In this document: one piece after another, positions 1 to 7,297 of the stretch
How positions within the stretch are numbered: the stretch's first letter is position 1
How the letters are laid out: each line of letters opens with the position of its first letter
Assembly: GCA_050247075.1 (NCBI GenBank)
Contig: JBFWUW010000099.1
Span: 1-20,540 of the forward strand
Reading direction: 5' to 3'
DNA from: JBFWUW01 sp050247075
Lineage (GTDB): Bacteria > Planctomycetota > Planctomycetia > Pirellulales > JBFWUW01
DNA length: 20,540 nucleotides
Made by a program: the position numbers and the translations under genes
Notes under the pieces: generated by a model
The model's input: only the letters and a program-made list of their open reading frames with translations
Database searches by the model: none
Told to the model about the DNA's origin: nothing

Positions 1-96
1 TTCTGGCTGGCAACTGCCATGACGATCTCCTTTGGCAACGAGGAACAAAAAGTCCTCCCCACGCCAAATGTAGACCGGATGGCACTTCCCCTTTAA
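1..96 (+). CDS. Possible 3' end of an unidentified gene (partial)
   Basis: Frame 1 is open from the first base of the window to a TAA at 94-96, giving 31 residues ending in NVDRMALPL. The residue mix is protein-like, but third-position GC is only moderate and I recognise no family. It could be the tail of a gene starting outside the window or a chance open frame. No function is proposed. Confidence 0.3.
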   Translation, partial: FWLATAMTISFGNEEQKVLPTPNVDRMALPL

Positions 97-131
97 TTCT
101 CTAAAGCTGGAAAAGTACATACCAGAGAGGG

Positions 132-207
132 ATGAGGTAGGAGGTATAAGGTATGATTAGCGGATAGAGCCGGCACTAAAATTCATACCTCATACCTTCT
201 ACCTCAT
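132..207. repeat. Long imperfect inverted repeat (GGTATGAGGTA-type)
   Basis: The left arm 132-156 pairs with the right arm 183-207: 25 bp with two mismatches around a 26-nt loop. Each arm is itself built of short GAGGTA/GGTAT-like units. A transcript would fold into a long hairpin. It ends about 38 nt before the dihydrouridine synthase start codon, so it lies in that gene's upstream region. It looks like a dispersed repeat, not a simple terminator, as no T-run follows. Confidence 0.6.
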
Positions 208-217
208 ACCTCCCTAT

Positions 218-242
218 TTCATCCTTCTGCCTTCACCCTTCC
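218..242. repeat. Pyrimidine-rich TTCATCCTTC repeat, copy 1
   Basis: This tract begins TTCATCCTTCTGCC and continues as CTTC-type units. Close relatives occur at 17081-17108 and 18494-18521, so it belongs to a dispersed family. It abuts the start codon at 245 and occupies the place where a ribosome binding site would be expected; no Shine-Dalgarno sequence is visible there. Confidence 0.5.
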
Positions 243-244
243 CC

Positions 245-1288
245 ATGCTCCACCTCGGCACCGTCCCCATTGGCTTTCCTGTCGTGCAAGCGGCCCTGTC
301 GGGTTACAGCGATTGGGCGATGAGGGTGATTGCGCGGCGGCTGGGCGCGCCGTACACCTTGTGCGAGGTGCTGCTCGACCGGTTGGTGCTGCAAGGGGGC
401 CGCAAGACTAGGCGGTTTATGAAGGTGACCGACGAGGAACACCCCGTGGGCGGGCAATTGATGGGGAGCGACCCGGTCGAGTTTGGCGAGGCAGCCGGCG
501 AACTGGTCCAGGCCGGCTTTGACGTGATCGACATCAATTTTGGCTGCCCGGTGAAGAAAGTGTTGGGGCGCTGCCGGGGAGGCTTTTTGCTGAGCACGCC
601 CGCCACGGCGCTGGAGATTGTCAGCCGCGTCCGCGAGGCCGTTCCGCCACATGTGCCTGTCACCGTCAAGATGCGGCGCGGGCTGGACGACACCCAGCAA
701 AGCCGCGACAACTTTTTTGAGATCTTCGACGGGGCCTTCGACCGCGGCGTGGCGGCCATTACGGTCCATGGCCGTACCGTCGAACAACGTTATGTCGGCC
801 CCAGCCGCTGGGCCTTTCTAAAGGAGGTTAAGCGACACGCGGGCACGCGTACGGTGTTGGGCAGTGGCGACCTGTTTACGGCGGAGGCTTGCCTGGAGAT
901 GATCCAGCAGACTGGCATCGACGGCGTCACGGCGGCCCGCGGGGCGATCGGCAACCCCTGGATCTTTCGCGAGGCCCGGGCGCTAGCCGCCGGTTTGCCG
1001 TTGCCGGCCCCCCCGAGCCTGTTCGAGCAGCGGGAGGTAATCCGCGAGCATTACGGGCTGGCCGAGCAGATCTACGGGCCAGAGCAATGCTGCCGCCAGA
1101 TGCGCAAATTTGGCATCAAGTACTCCATCTTGCACCCCGCCGGCCAGCAAGTCCGCGATGCCTTTGTGGCGGTCAGCAAACCGGGCCAATGGCAAGACGT
1201 ACTGGACCAATGGTATGCCGAGGATTTGCCCGGCGCACGGGCCAGCCAAGAGGGCGATGATGCCGACGAATGCGTGGAAGCGGCGTGA
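245..1288 (+). CDS. tRNA-dihydrouridine synthase (Dus family)
   Basis: A 347-residue FMN-dependent enzyme that reduces specific uridines in the tRNA D-loop to dihydrouridine. The TIM-barrel N-terminus is FPVVQAALSGYSD (11-23). The signature INFGCPVKKV (97-106) carries the catalytic Cys101. Lys142 in VTVKMRRG and His175 in ITVHGRT match the FMN and substrate ligands of the family. ARGAIGNPWIF (231-241) is the FMN phosphate-binding motif. Length is normal for Dus proteins. The A, B or C subtype cannot be fixed by eye; the layout is closest to DusB/DusC. The ATG at 245 agrees with the usual short N-terminus, although no Shine-Dalgarno is visible and a repeat abuts it. The gene converges on the enolase gene with an 11-nt gap. 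Confidence 0.9.
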   Translation: MLHLGTVPIGFPVVQAALSGYSDWAMRVIARRLGAPYTLCEVLLDRLVLQGGRKTRRFMKVTDEEHPVGGQLMGSDPVEFGEAAGELVQAGFDVIDINFGCPVKKVLGRCRGGFLLSTPATALEIVSRVREAVPPHVPVTVKMRRGLDDTQQSRDNFFEIFDGAFDRGVAAITVHGRTVEQRYVGPSRWAFLKEVKRHAGTRTVLGSGDLFTAEACLEMIQQTGIDGVTAARGAIGNPWIFREARALAAGLPLPAPPSLFEQREVIREHYGLAEQIYGPEQCCRQMRKFGIKYSILHPAGQQVRDAFVAVSKPGQWQDVLDQWYAEDLPGARASQEGDDADECVEAA

Positions 1289-1299
1289 GTAATCTCTCG

Positions 1300-2607
1300 T
1301 TACCGCTCTAACTCTTCCGCGATCCGTAGTAGCCGGTTGTACTTGGCCAGCCGTTCGCCGCGTACTATCGAGCCAATCTTGATTTGCTCACCCGCCGCGC
1401 CGACGGCCAGATCGGCAATGGTGCTGTCTTCGGTCTCTCCGCTGCGAGCGGAAACCACCCGCCACCAGCCATGCTGGCCGGCCAGATGCATGGATTGCAG
1501 CGTTTCCGTCAGCGTGCCGATTTGATTGACTTTGATCAGCACGGCATTGCCGGCGGAGAGTTCCAGCCCGCGTGCCAGGCGGCGTTGGTTGGTGGTAAAT
1601 AGGTCGTCGCCGACCAGTCGCACGCGCTTTCCCAAGCGGGCCGTCAGCCGCTGCCAGCCGGGCCAGTCGTCCTCGGCCAGCCCGTCCTCGATACTGTCGA
1701 TCGGAAACTCATCGACTAGTGCCGCCAGTTGGTCGATCATTTCGTCGCTGGTCAGCCGCGCATCGCCCGTTGCCGCCAGTCGATAGTGAGAACCATCAAA
1801 AAAGTGCGTGCTGGCCACATCGAGGGCCAACGTCACGTCCTCGACCGGCCGCAGCCGGGCCGCTTCAATCGCCCGGACCACAAACTCCGCCGCCTGGCGG
1901 TTGCTGGCCAGCCGCGGGCCGTAGCCTCCTTCGTCACCGACCAGGCGACCTTCAAACCCGGCCTGCGACAGCAACTCACCCAATCGACGGTAGACGCGGA
2001 CAATCCACTCCAATCCCGTGGGGTAATCCGGCGCGCCAACCGGCTGAATCAAAAAGTCCTGAAAATCCAGATTGCCGCCAGCGTGCAAGCCGCCGGAGAT
2101 CATGTTGACCATGGGGAGCGGCATTCGCCCGAAAGGTCTTACGGCCTTGACGTTGTCCCCCGCATTAGCTTCGGCATGGTCCGCGGACGCTTCGCCAATC
2201 AATCGCCGGATGTGCTGATAAAGGGGGATTTTGTCGCAGGCCGCCGCCGCGTGAGCCACGGCCAACGACACCCCCAGCAGGGCATTGCCACCCAGTCGGG
2301 ACTTTTGCGGCGTGCCATCGAGTTCAATCAACACGGCGTCGACCGACTCTTGCTCGCGCGGATCGCAGCCGATGATGGCTGGCCCCAGCACGCGCGCCAC
2401 GTTCTCCACCGCGCGGCGCACGCCGCGTCCGTCATAACGCAGCGGTTCGGCGTCGCGCAGTTCGCAAGCCTCCGCCTGGCCGGTACTGGCACCGGCAGGC
2501 ACAATGGCGCTGCCTACTACGCCGCCGTCACAGTGAACTTCGACCTCAACCGTGGGATGGCCGCGGCTATCGAGAACCTCGCGGGCATGGACGCGTTGAA
2601 TGGGCAT
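1300..2607 (-). CDS. Enolase-family protein with altered active site
   Basis: A 435-residue enolase homologue (2-phosphoglycerate to phosphoenolpyruvate in the canonical enzyme). Visible landmarks are REVLDSRGHPTVEVEV (9-24), GASTG of the mobile loop (39-43), His175 (yeast H159), Glu226 in GDEGG (E211), metal ligands Asp263, Glu307 and Asp334, Lys359 in IKVNQIG (K345) and Lys410 (K396). Two active-site positions differ: FQDF has Asp184 where yeast has Glu168, and SARSGETED has Ala387 where yeast has His373. Residues about 134-160 form an insert that is longer than in ordinary bacterial enolases. It may be a divergent true enolase or an enolase-like paralogue, so I give no eno symbol. ATG start, 5 nt after the hydrolase stop, so the two are probably co-transcribed. 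Confidence 0.85.
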   Translation of the reverse strand: MPIQRVHAREVLDSRGHPTVEVEVHCDGGVVGSAIVPAGASTGQAEACELRDAEPLRYDGRGVRRAVENVARVLGPAIIGCDPREQESVDAVLIELDGTPQKSRLGGNALLGVSLAVAHAAAACDKIPLYQHIRRLIGEASADHAEANAGDNVKAVRPFGRMPLPMVNMISGGLHAGGNLDFQDFLIQPVGAPDYPTGLEWIVRVYRRLGELLSQAGFEGRLVGDEGGYGPRLASNRQAAEFVVRAIEAARLRPVEDVTLALDVASTHFFDGSHYRLAATGDARLTSDEMIDQLAALVDEFPIDSIEDGLAEDDWPGWQRLTARLGKRVRLVGDDLFTTNQRRLARGLELSAGNAVLIKVNQIGTLTETLQSMHLAGQHGWWRVVSARSGETEDSTIADLAVGAAGEQIKIGSIVRGERLAKYNRLLRIAEELER

Positions 2608-2612
2608 GAGGT

Positions 2613-4769
2613 TCAGTTCTTGCCCACGATCGCCGCTGCCGCGTCAGCCGGGGTTACCTTCTCTTCCAGCACGCGCAGTTTGTGGTCTGGCGAGATAAGT
2701 TCCAGCAGCGCTGGCACGTCGCCGTACTTGACCGCGCCGGGCAAGAAGTTGGGGTCTTGCAGCGACCTAGCCTCGCCAAAGCGGAAGCGGCCATCGACGA
2801 CCACCTTGTCAACCGATTTGCCTGCTTGCAGGGCAGCGGCGGCACACAGGGGACCAGCCGAGTTCAACCCGATCAGATGGACCTGCTTGGGCTGGTTCTT
2901 GTGATTGCGAACGAACGACACGAGCGACAGAACATCGTGAACGCGTTGCGAAAAGAGCGGATGGTTGTACCCGTAGGTGAAGCCATGAAACTCGCGCGGA
3001 TTGCTGACGCGGCGTGTTTCGGCCAGCGGCTTGCCATCGGCCAAGAACTCGCCTTGATAAAGTAGGTCGATCCCCGCCACGGCATAGCCCGCCTGCACTA
3101 GTTTCAACACTTCGGCCTTGGGAGTGCCATCGCTGCCGTACAGACCCGATTTGCCTTGCTCATCGATCCAAATTACGACTTCGCTGTTCCAGTCGTGCGG
3201 ATGCAAAAAGAGGAGCGGAGCTTCTTCCCCCCGCGCGGGATTGCGCAGCAACCCGGTAAACTCGTAATGCTTACCCGCGTCATCCTCGCCGATTTTCTCG
3301 AACTCAATCGTCCCTTTTTCCGGCAGGCCGCGGCCAATCAGCACGTTCCAACCGCCAGCCAGCGTCTGGCGATACCTTTCCGGGTCGGACGTTTTCATTT
3401 CCGCCAGTTGCTTGTCAGACAAGTCGGCGATGGTCTTGGTGAGCTTGAGCTCAAAGGCGTCGCCCCCCTCCGGACGCGGATGCTGGTCGTCGTAGACGGT
3501 TAGTTCGGACTCGGTCAGAGGGACGAAGTCTTGCTCAACGACCGGCTCGGGGTGGCCCAGTTTTAGATGCTTGTTGAGCCACTTATACATCACCGCGCGG
3601 CTGACGTAGTTGTAGTTGTGGGGGAACTGAATCAGCGGTGCCGCCATGACATTGTCCGGCACGCCCATCATGGCAAAGTGCTTCTTCAACTCCGGCAGGC
3701 CCTTGGTGGCGATCTCCTTGGTCCAGTCGTCAGCGGCAGTCATGCCAATCGGCTTGGGGGCAAACATGGCCGCGAACTCAATATTGCCCGTTCCCACCCG
3801 CAGATAGGTGCAGTTCTCGCAGGTGCAGCCCCCTTGCATGGCGGTCGAGACCATCACCGCCGGAAAGGCTACCGTCACGCGCGGGTCAATCGCCGCCAAC
3901 AAAAAGGTCTGCGTACCGCCGCCACTGGCCCCGGTTACCGCCACGCGGTCCTTATCGACGTCAGGCAGTTCCAAGGCCCAGTCCAGGGCACGGATGGAGT
4001 TGTACGTTTGCAACCCCATGATCGACTGCAAGCGAGCCTCGGCCGGAGGGCTGAACAGGCCAAAAGAGTTGGGGTCGTTCTTGTCTGGCCGCTGCTTGGC
4101 AAAGCGATGGGCCAGTTCGAATGACAATTGCCGGCTGTCTGCGTAGCCAATCATGTCGTAGTGAAACACCACGCATCCCATGCGGGCCAACGTGGCGCAG
4201 CGGGCCTGCAACGGGTACCGCCCGCCAACCTCAAACCGCTCGGCACCGTTTACGAGATCGTTGAGGATTTCCTTCTCGCCCCGGTCGTAGAACCGCCCGT
4301 TGGGCCAGTGGCCGTGCGGACAGAGCACAATCGGGAACGGACCCGACTTGCCAACCGGGCGAAACAGGCTGCCGGTAATATGAAAGCCGGGGTAGCTTTC
4401 CAGGTAGACCCGCTCAACCGTGAAGCTGTCGCGTTCGACCTTGCCATGCACCACGGCGTTGGGGGGCGAGCGCTCTGGCATCGGCCATAGGCCGTTGGCC
4501 ACCAGAATCTGCTGGCGAACCTGTTGGGCCCGCTTGGCCCAAGCCTCTGGCGAGTCACTTGGCGTAAAGGGGAAATAGCCATCCAGATCCTTCAGCGGGC
4601 CCAAGCGGGCGTCGGCGGGCAGTTTGCCCTCGGGCATGACGCGCGGCCCTTCCGCCACGGCCCATTGCAACGTGCCGATAACGCCAACTGCCGCCGCCAC
4701 GGACAACATCCATCGACAAAGCCGACGGCCGGAAAGCAAGTACGGATGGTTGCTCATGGGAGAACTCAT
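2613..4769 (-). CDS. Secreted alpha/beta hydrolase (acetyl-xylan-esterase/dienelactone-hydrolase-like)
   Basis: A roughly 718-residue exported protein. From the chosen ATG the N-terminus has basic residues (GRRLCR), a hydrophobic stretch (MLSVAAAVGVIG) and a likely cleavage after AVA near residue 39, as in a Sec signal peptide. The first alpha/beta-hydrolase domain has the oxyanion-region PHGHW (151-155) and nucleophile elbow GASGGG with Ser282. CTCENC (315-320) is cysteine-rich and could bind metal or form disulfides. The C-terminal half looks like a second, weaker hydrolase-like fold (IGLNSAGP). It probably cleaves an ester on a polysaccharide or similar substrate; the substrate is unknown. 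The frame is open upstream to a TTG at 4841, but that would bury the signal peptide. A second ATG at 4757 is also possible. It lies 5 nt upstream of the enolase-like gene. Confidence 0.8.
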   Translation of the reverse strand: MSSPMSNHPYLLSGRRLCRWMLSVAAAVGVIGTLQWAVAEGPRVMPEGKLPADARLGPLKDLDGYFPFTPSDSPEAWAKRAQQVRQQILVANGLWPMPERSPPNAVVHGKVERDSFTVERVYLESYPGFHITGSLFRPVGKSGPFPIVLCPHGHWPNGRFYDRGEKEILNDLVNGAERFEVGGRYPLQARCATLARMGCVVFHYDMIGYADSRQLSFELAHRFAKQRPDKNDPNSFGLFSPPAEARLQSIMGLQTYNSIRALDWALELPDVDKDRVAVTGASGGGTQTFLLAAIDPRVTVAFPAVMVSTAMQGGCTCENCTYLRVGTGNIEFAAMFAPKPIGMTAADDWTKEIATKGLPELKKHFAMMGVPDNVMAAPLIQFPHNYNYVSRAVMYKWLNKHLKLGHPEPVVEQDFVPLTESELTVYDDQHPRPEGGDAFELKLTKTIADLSDKQLAEMKTSDPERYRQTLAGGWNVLIGRGLPEKGTIEFEKIGEDDAGKHYEFTGLLRNPARGEEAPLLFLHPHDWNSEVVIWIDEQGKSGLYGSDGTPKAEVLKLVQAGYAVAGIDLLYQGEFLADGKPLAETRRVSNPREFHGFTYGYNHPLFSQRVHDVLSLVSFVRNHKNQPKQVHLIGLNSAGPLCAAAALQAGKSVDKVVVDGRFRFGEARSLQDPNFLPGAVKYGDVPALLELISPDHKLRVLEEKVTPADAAAAIVGKN

Positions 4770-4856
4770 GGGGTGCGGATGTGGATTGAGAAAGGGCAGG
4801 CAGCGAGGAAATTTAACGGGAGAGGAACCCACGATGGTCAAGTTTTATGCATACCC

Positions 4857-4881
4857 AGGTACCGCCCGGCAGGCGGTACCT
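4857..4881. repeat. Perfect 10-bp inverted repeat
   Basis: AGGTACCGCC (4857-4866) is the exact inverse of GGCGGTACCT (4872-4881) around the loop CGGCA. It sits about 90 nt upstream of the hydrolase start and about 80 nt past the stop of the SRAP gene, both on the minus strand. It could act as a terminator-like hairpin between them, but there is no T-tract on either strand. Confidence 0.6.
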
Positions 4882-4961
4882 ACTAAGGACGAACCTCAAT
4901 CGCCACAGTCTAGATGGAGAGAACGCTGGTGGCTAGTTAATTGGCGTCGGACGGTACTATT

Positions 4962-5654
4962 TCAAAACAACGCCTGTTGGGAGGGGGGAGGTTCCGCCGG
5001 CTCGATTAGTTCTGGCCCCTGGTGTCTGGGGTTATTGACTTCGGTACTGACGGGATAAGCCGCCAGCCAATCATCGGGGCAGGGGCGCAGTAGCGGTTGC
5101 AGCACATCGGCCGAATCTTGGGCCGGGTCGAGCCATTGGGCATAGTCGTCCGGGCCGAGGATCACCGGCATCCGGTCGTGCAATTGGGCCATCAGGCCAT
5201 TGGCGGACGTGGTCAAGATTGTACAGGACAACAGTACCTGGTCCGACTTGTCCCAATGTTCCCACAGCCCAGCCAAGGCAAACGGCCGGTCATCCGCCCG
5301 ATGAATGTAGAACGGTTGTTTTTGACGGCCTTGCTTTTGCCATTCGTAAAAGCCGTCGGCCGGTATCAGGCAGCGGCGGCGTTTGAACGCCTGCCGAAAC
5401 GACGGCTTTTGGGCCGCGGTTTCGCTGCGGGCGTTGAGCAGTTTGTTGCCAATCGCCGGGTTTTCCGCCCAGGACGGCACCAACCCCCAGCGCATCGGCA
5501 GGCATTCGCGCGGGGCGTCGTCGGTTTGCCGCACCACGGCCACATTCTGCGTCGGAGCGATGTTATACCGTGGCTCGAACAGCGGCAGCGATGGCACATC
5601 CAAAGCCGCCGCCACGTCAGCGGCCGAGGTTCGCAAAGTGAATCGTCCACACAC
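4962..5654 (-). CDS. SOS-response-associated peptidase family protein (SRAP, YedK/HMCES-like)
   Basis: A 230-residue SRAP protein. The family forms a DNA-protein crosslink with abasic sites in single-stranded DNA and shields them during replication. The crosslinking residue is Cys2, exposed after Met1 is removed. Here CGRFTLRTS directly follows a GTG codon (5652-5654), so GTG is taken as the start. A longer frame reaching TTG at 5747 would add 31 residues and block the cysteine. Other landmarks are Asn31 in RYNIAP, Asn74 in LLNARSE, Glu104 in DGFYEW and His159 in LHDRMP, matching the YedK catalytic set. The C-terminus is proline-rich. Two REP-like hairpins lie just upstream (5732-5787). No LexA-box-like operator was recognised. 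Confidence 0.92.
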   Translation of the reverse strand: MCGRFTLRTSAADVAAALDVPSLPLFEPRYNIAPTQNVAVVRQTDDAPRECLPMRWGLVPSWAENPAIGNKLLNARSETAAQKPSFRQAFKRRRCLIPADGFYEWQKQGRQKQPFYIHRADDRPFALAGLWEHWDKSDQVLLSCTILTTSANGLMAQLHDRMPVILGPDDYAQWLDPAQDSADVLQPLLRPCPDDWLAAYPVSTEVNNPRHQGPELIEPAEPPPSQQALF

Positions 5655-5731
5655 GGGAGACGCCGGATTGGAGGAGTTAAGCTTGATTGGGGAAGCGCGG
5701 TCAGAGCGGAGAAGCGATCGGCTATCAGCTT

Positions 5732-5787
5732 GCAGGAGGCGATTCAATCGCCGAGGCGAACAATGTAGGAGGCGATTCCATCGCCGA
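5732..5787 (+). repeat. Two REP-like hairpin copies in tandem
   Basis: Copy 1 (5732-5754) reads GCAGGA tag, stem GGCGAT, loop TCA, stem ATCGCC. Copy 2 (5765-5787) reads GTAGGA tag, stem GGCGAT, loop TCC, stem ATCGCC. Both have perfect 6-bp stems and the same orientation, 33 nt apart. They fill the 147-nt gap between the radical SAM and SRAP genes. Copy 2 is identical over 23 nt to the unit at 9825-9847. Confidence 0.75.
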
Positions 5788-5801
5788 TGCTTCTATTCTA
5801 G

Positions 5802-6656
5802 TCAAGAATACCTGCCCGCGAACCCGTCGATGTTCACTCCCACGCGGCCGGGCAGAAACCGCCGGGCGACAGTTTCCATGGCCAAGCGGTAGTCGAGCGA
5901 AACGCTGGCAGGGTCGATCGCCGCGATGGCCGATGGCAGCACGGTCCGCATGGTTCTGGCACCGTCGGGCGTGCCGTCGCCTTGGATAAAATGGTCCAAC
6001 ACAACCGCATTGGCCACTTCAGCCACGCGGGCGAAGAAGCCCTCGGGCGATGCAATCGGCAGCAACGGAGAAACAGTAACAACCGTGTTCAGATCCGCCT
6101 CCTTCAATTGTGCCGCGGCGGTCAGCCGTTGCTCGACACTGCTGGCGTGTGGCGGCAGGCCGGGCAGATTCTCGCGGTCGGTCTCGATTGAGATGTGTAC
6201 CCGCAGGCGGCAACGGGCGGCCAACTCGCGATAGAGCGGAAGATACTCGGTCACCTTGTGTGTGTGCGTTTGTAGAATCAACAGGTCTGGCGGCTCATGC
6301 AACATGGCTTCCAGCAGCGACCGCGTCACTCCGTAGCGAAACTCTTGAGGCAGAAAGGGCTCGGTGGAACTCGACAAAAAGATGGCGAACTCCGCCCGCG
6401 ACCGCCGGGCCCAAGCCCTTTCGCGGGCGACGTGCTTCAAATAGCTGTCGGCTGCGTTTTGCCGCACTTCCAGAAAGTCGCCCCAATTTCGCCCTTGTGT
6501 GACATGCCCGTTTTGCCGGACATAACAGGCCACCCCGCACAAGGCATTTCCAAACGCGCACCCTCGATACGGTTGCACCGAGTGCGACGAGACGGTTTTT
6601 AGAAAACCGGTCGTGCGGGTCAGCACGTTGCCAATTTCCGTCAGCGTGAGTTGCAT
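5802..6656 (-). CDS. Radical SAM protein, spore-photoproduct-lyase-like (COG1533-type)
   Basis: A 284-residue protein. PYRGCAFGNALCGVACYV (29-46) is the radical SAM cluster region. The spacing is C33-x6-C40-x3-C44, not the classical CX3CX2C. The downstream sequence has SSSTEPFLPQEF, LLILQTHTHKV and HISIETDRENLPGLPPH, which resemble the TIM-barrel strands of the SplB-like group. The substrate is unknown; relatives include the spore photoproduct lyase, but nothing here proves a DNA substrate. Start: the frame is open to 6974, but the upstream part overlaps tsaE and two REP copies and is not protein-like. ATG at 6656 (MQLTLTEIGNVLTRTTGFLKT) begins the conserved part. It follows tsaE after a 137-nt gap. 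Confidence 0.82.
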   Translation of the reverse strand: MQLTLTEIGNVLTRTTGFLKTVSSHSVQPYRGCAFGNALCGVACYVRQNGHVTQGRNWGDFLEVRQNAADSYLKHVARERAWARRSRAEFAIFLSSSTEPFLPQEFRYGVTRSLLEAMLHEPPDLLILQTHTHKVTEYLPLYRELAARCRLRVHISIETDRENLPGLPPHASSVEQRLTAAAQLKEADLNTVVTVSPLLPIASPEGFFARVAEVANAVVLDHFIQGDGTPDGARTMRTVLPSAIAAIDPASVSLDYRLAMETVARRFLPGRVGVNIDGFAGRYS

Positions 6657-6689
6657 GGGAAACAGAGAAAAAGGGAATTGCCATCTTCT

Positions 6690-6712
6690 GTAGGAGCCGT
6701 CTCCGACGGCGA
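6690..6712 (+). repeat. REP-like hairpin, second stem version
   Basis: GTAGGA tag, stem GCCGTC, loop TCC, stem GACGGC: a perfect 6-bp stem. It shares a 33-nt identical block, including the flank GACAATCCGC, with the copy at 9854-9876. It lies between the radical SAM start and the tsaE stop. Confidence 0.75.
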
Positions 6713-6793
6713 CAATCCGCGCTCGATTTCTAGCACTGAGATCTCGCGGATACCGCATGTTGATGGCTAAATTTTGCTTCGCGGCAATTCTTT

Positions 6794-7297
6794 TCAAGAC
6801 GCCGCACCATCGTCGTCGGAGACGGCTCCTACAGCCTGGGCCAACTGGTCGAGTAATGTCCGGTATCTCGCGCCATGCGCCGTCAGCGTACAACGTCGCT
6901 CGGTGGGGGTGATGGTTTCCAGGCGGATCTCCAGATGGTTCCGCGGCAGACAGCGCTGCACGCGCTCGGCCCATTCGATCAAGGCCAGGCCGTCACCGTC
7001 GAAGTACTCCTCGGGTCCAAGCTCCAAGAACTCGTCGTCGTCTCGCAGGCGATAGGCGTCGAAGTGGTAAATCGGCCGGCTTCCCCGGTACTCGTTGATG
7101 AGCACAAAGGTCGGGCTGGTGACTTCACCGCCAGCCACGCCCAAGGCTGCCGCCAGGGCTTGTACCAGCCGGGTCTTGCCGGCACCCAACGGGCCGTTCA
7201 GCGCCACCACCGAACCGGCGGGCAATAGATTGGCAAGCTGCCGGCCCAGGGCGTCCGTCGCCGCCAGATCGCGGGCGTGATAGGTCCAGTTGTTCAT
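6794..7297 (-). CDS. tsaE: tRNA threonylcarbamoyladenosine biosynthesis ATPase TsaE
   Basis: A 167-residue P-loop ATPase. It works with TsaB and TsaD in the cytoplasm to attach threonylcarbamoyl to A37 of ANN-decoding tRNAs. The Walker A is GPLGAGKT (35-42). Further TsaE landmarks are TSPTF (60-64), HFDAYR (78-83) and LIEWAER (106-112). The ATG at 7297 is shared with the thiL stop in an ATGA overlap, so translation is probably coupled; a longer frame to 7363 would run inside thiL. The last dozen residues (VGAVSDDDGAAS) are encoded by a REP-like repeat on this strand and are not part of the conserved fold. tsaB and tsaD are not in the window. Confidence 0.93.
   Translation of the reverse strand: MNNWTYHARDLAATDALGRQLANLLPAGSVVALNGPLGAGKTRLVQALAAALGVAGGEVTSPTFVLINEYRGSRPIYHFDAYRLRDDDEFLELGPEEYFDGDGLALIEWAERVQRCLPRNHLEIRLETITPTERRCTLTAHGARYRTLLDQLAQAVGAVSDDDGAAS
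6810..6832 (-). repeat. REP-like hairpin inside the 3' end of tsaE
   Basis: Read on the minus strand: GTAGGA tag, GCCGTC, loop TCC, GACGAC. The stem has one mismatch (GACGAC instead of GACGGC). The copy is in frame with tsaE and is translated into its C-terminal tail; the stop codon follows about 14 nt later. It faces the copy at 6690-6712 in inverted orientation. Confidence 0.7.

Noticed and set aside
1729..2904. 391-residue plus-strand open frame over the enolase and hydrolase genes
   Set aside because: It lies antisense to two well-supported genes and shows no recognisable motif.
5720..5787. Repeats spaced by 33 nt considered as a mini CRISPR array
   Set aside because: Only two copies, palindromic units with a fixed tag, related copies scattered through the window, and no cas genes.
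6657..6974. N-terminal extension of the radical SAM frame to 6974
   Set aside because: It overlaps tsaE and REP repeats and lacks protein-like character; the conserved part begins at the ATG at 6656.
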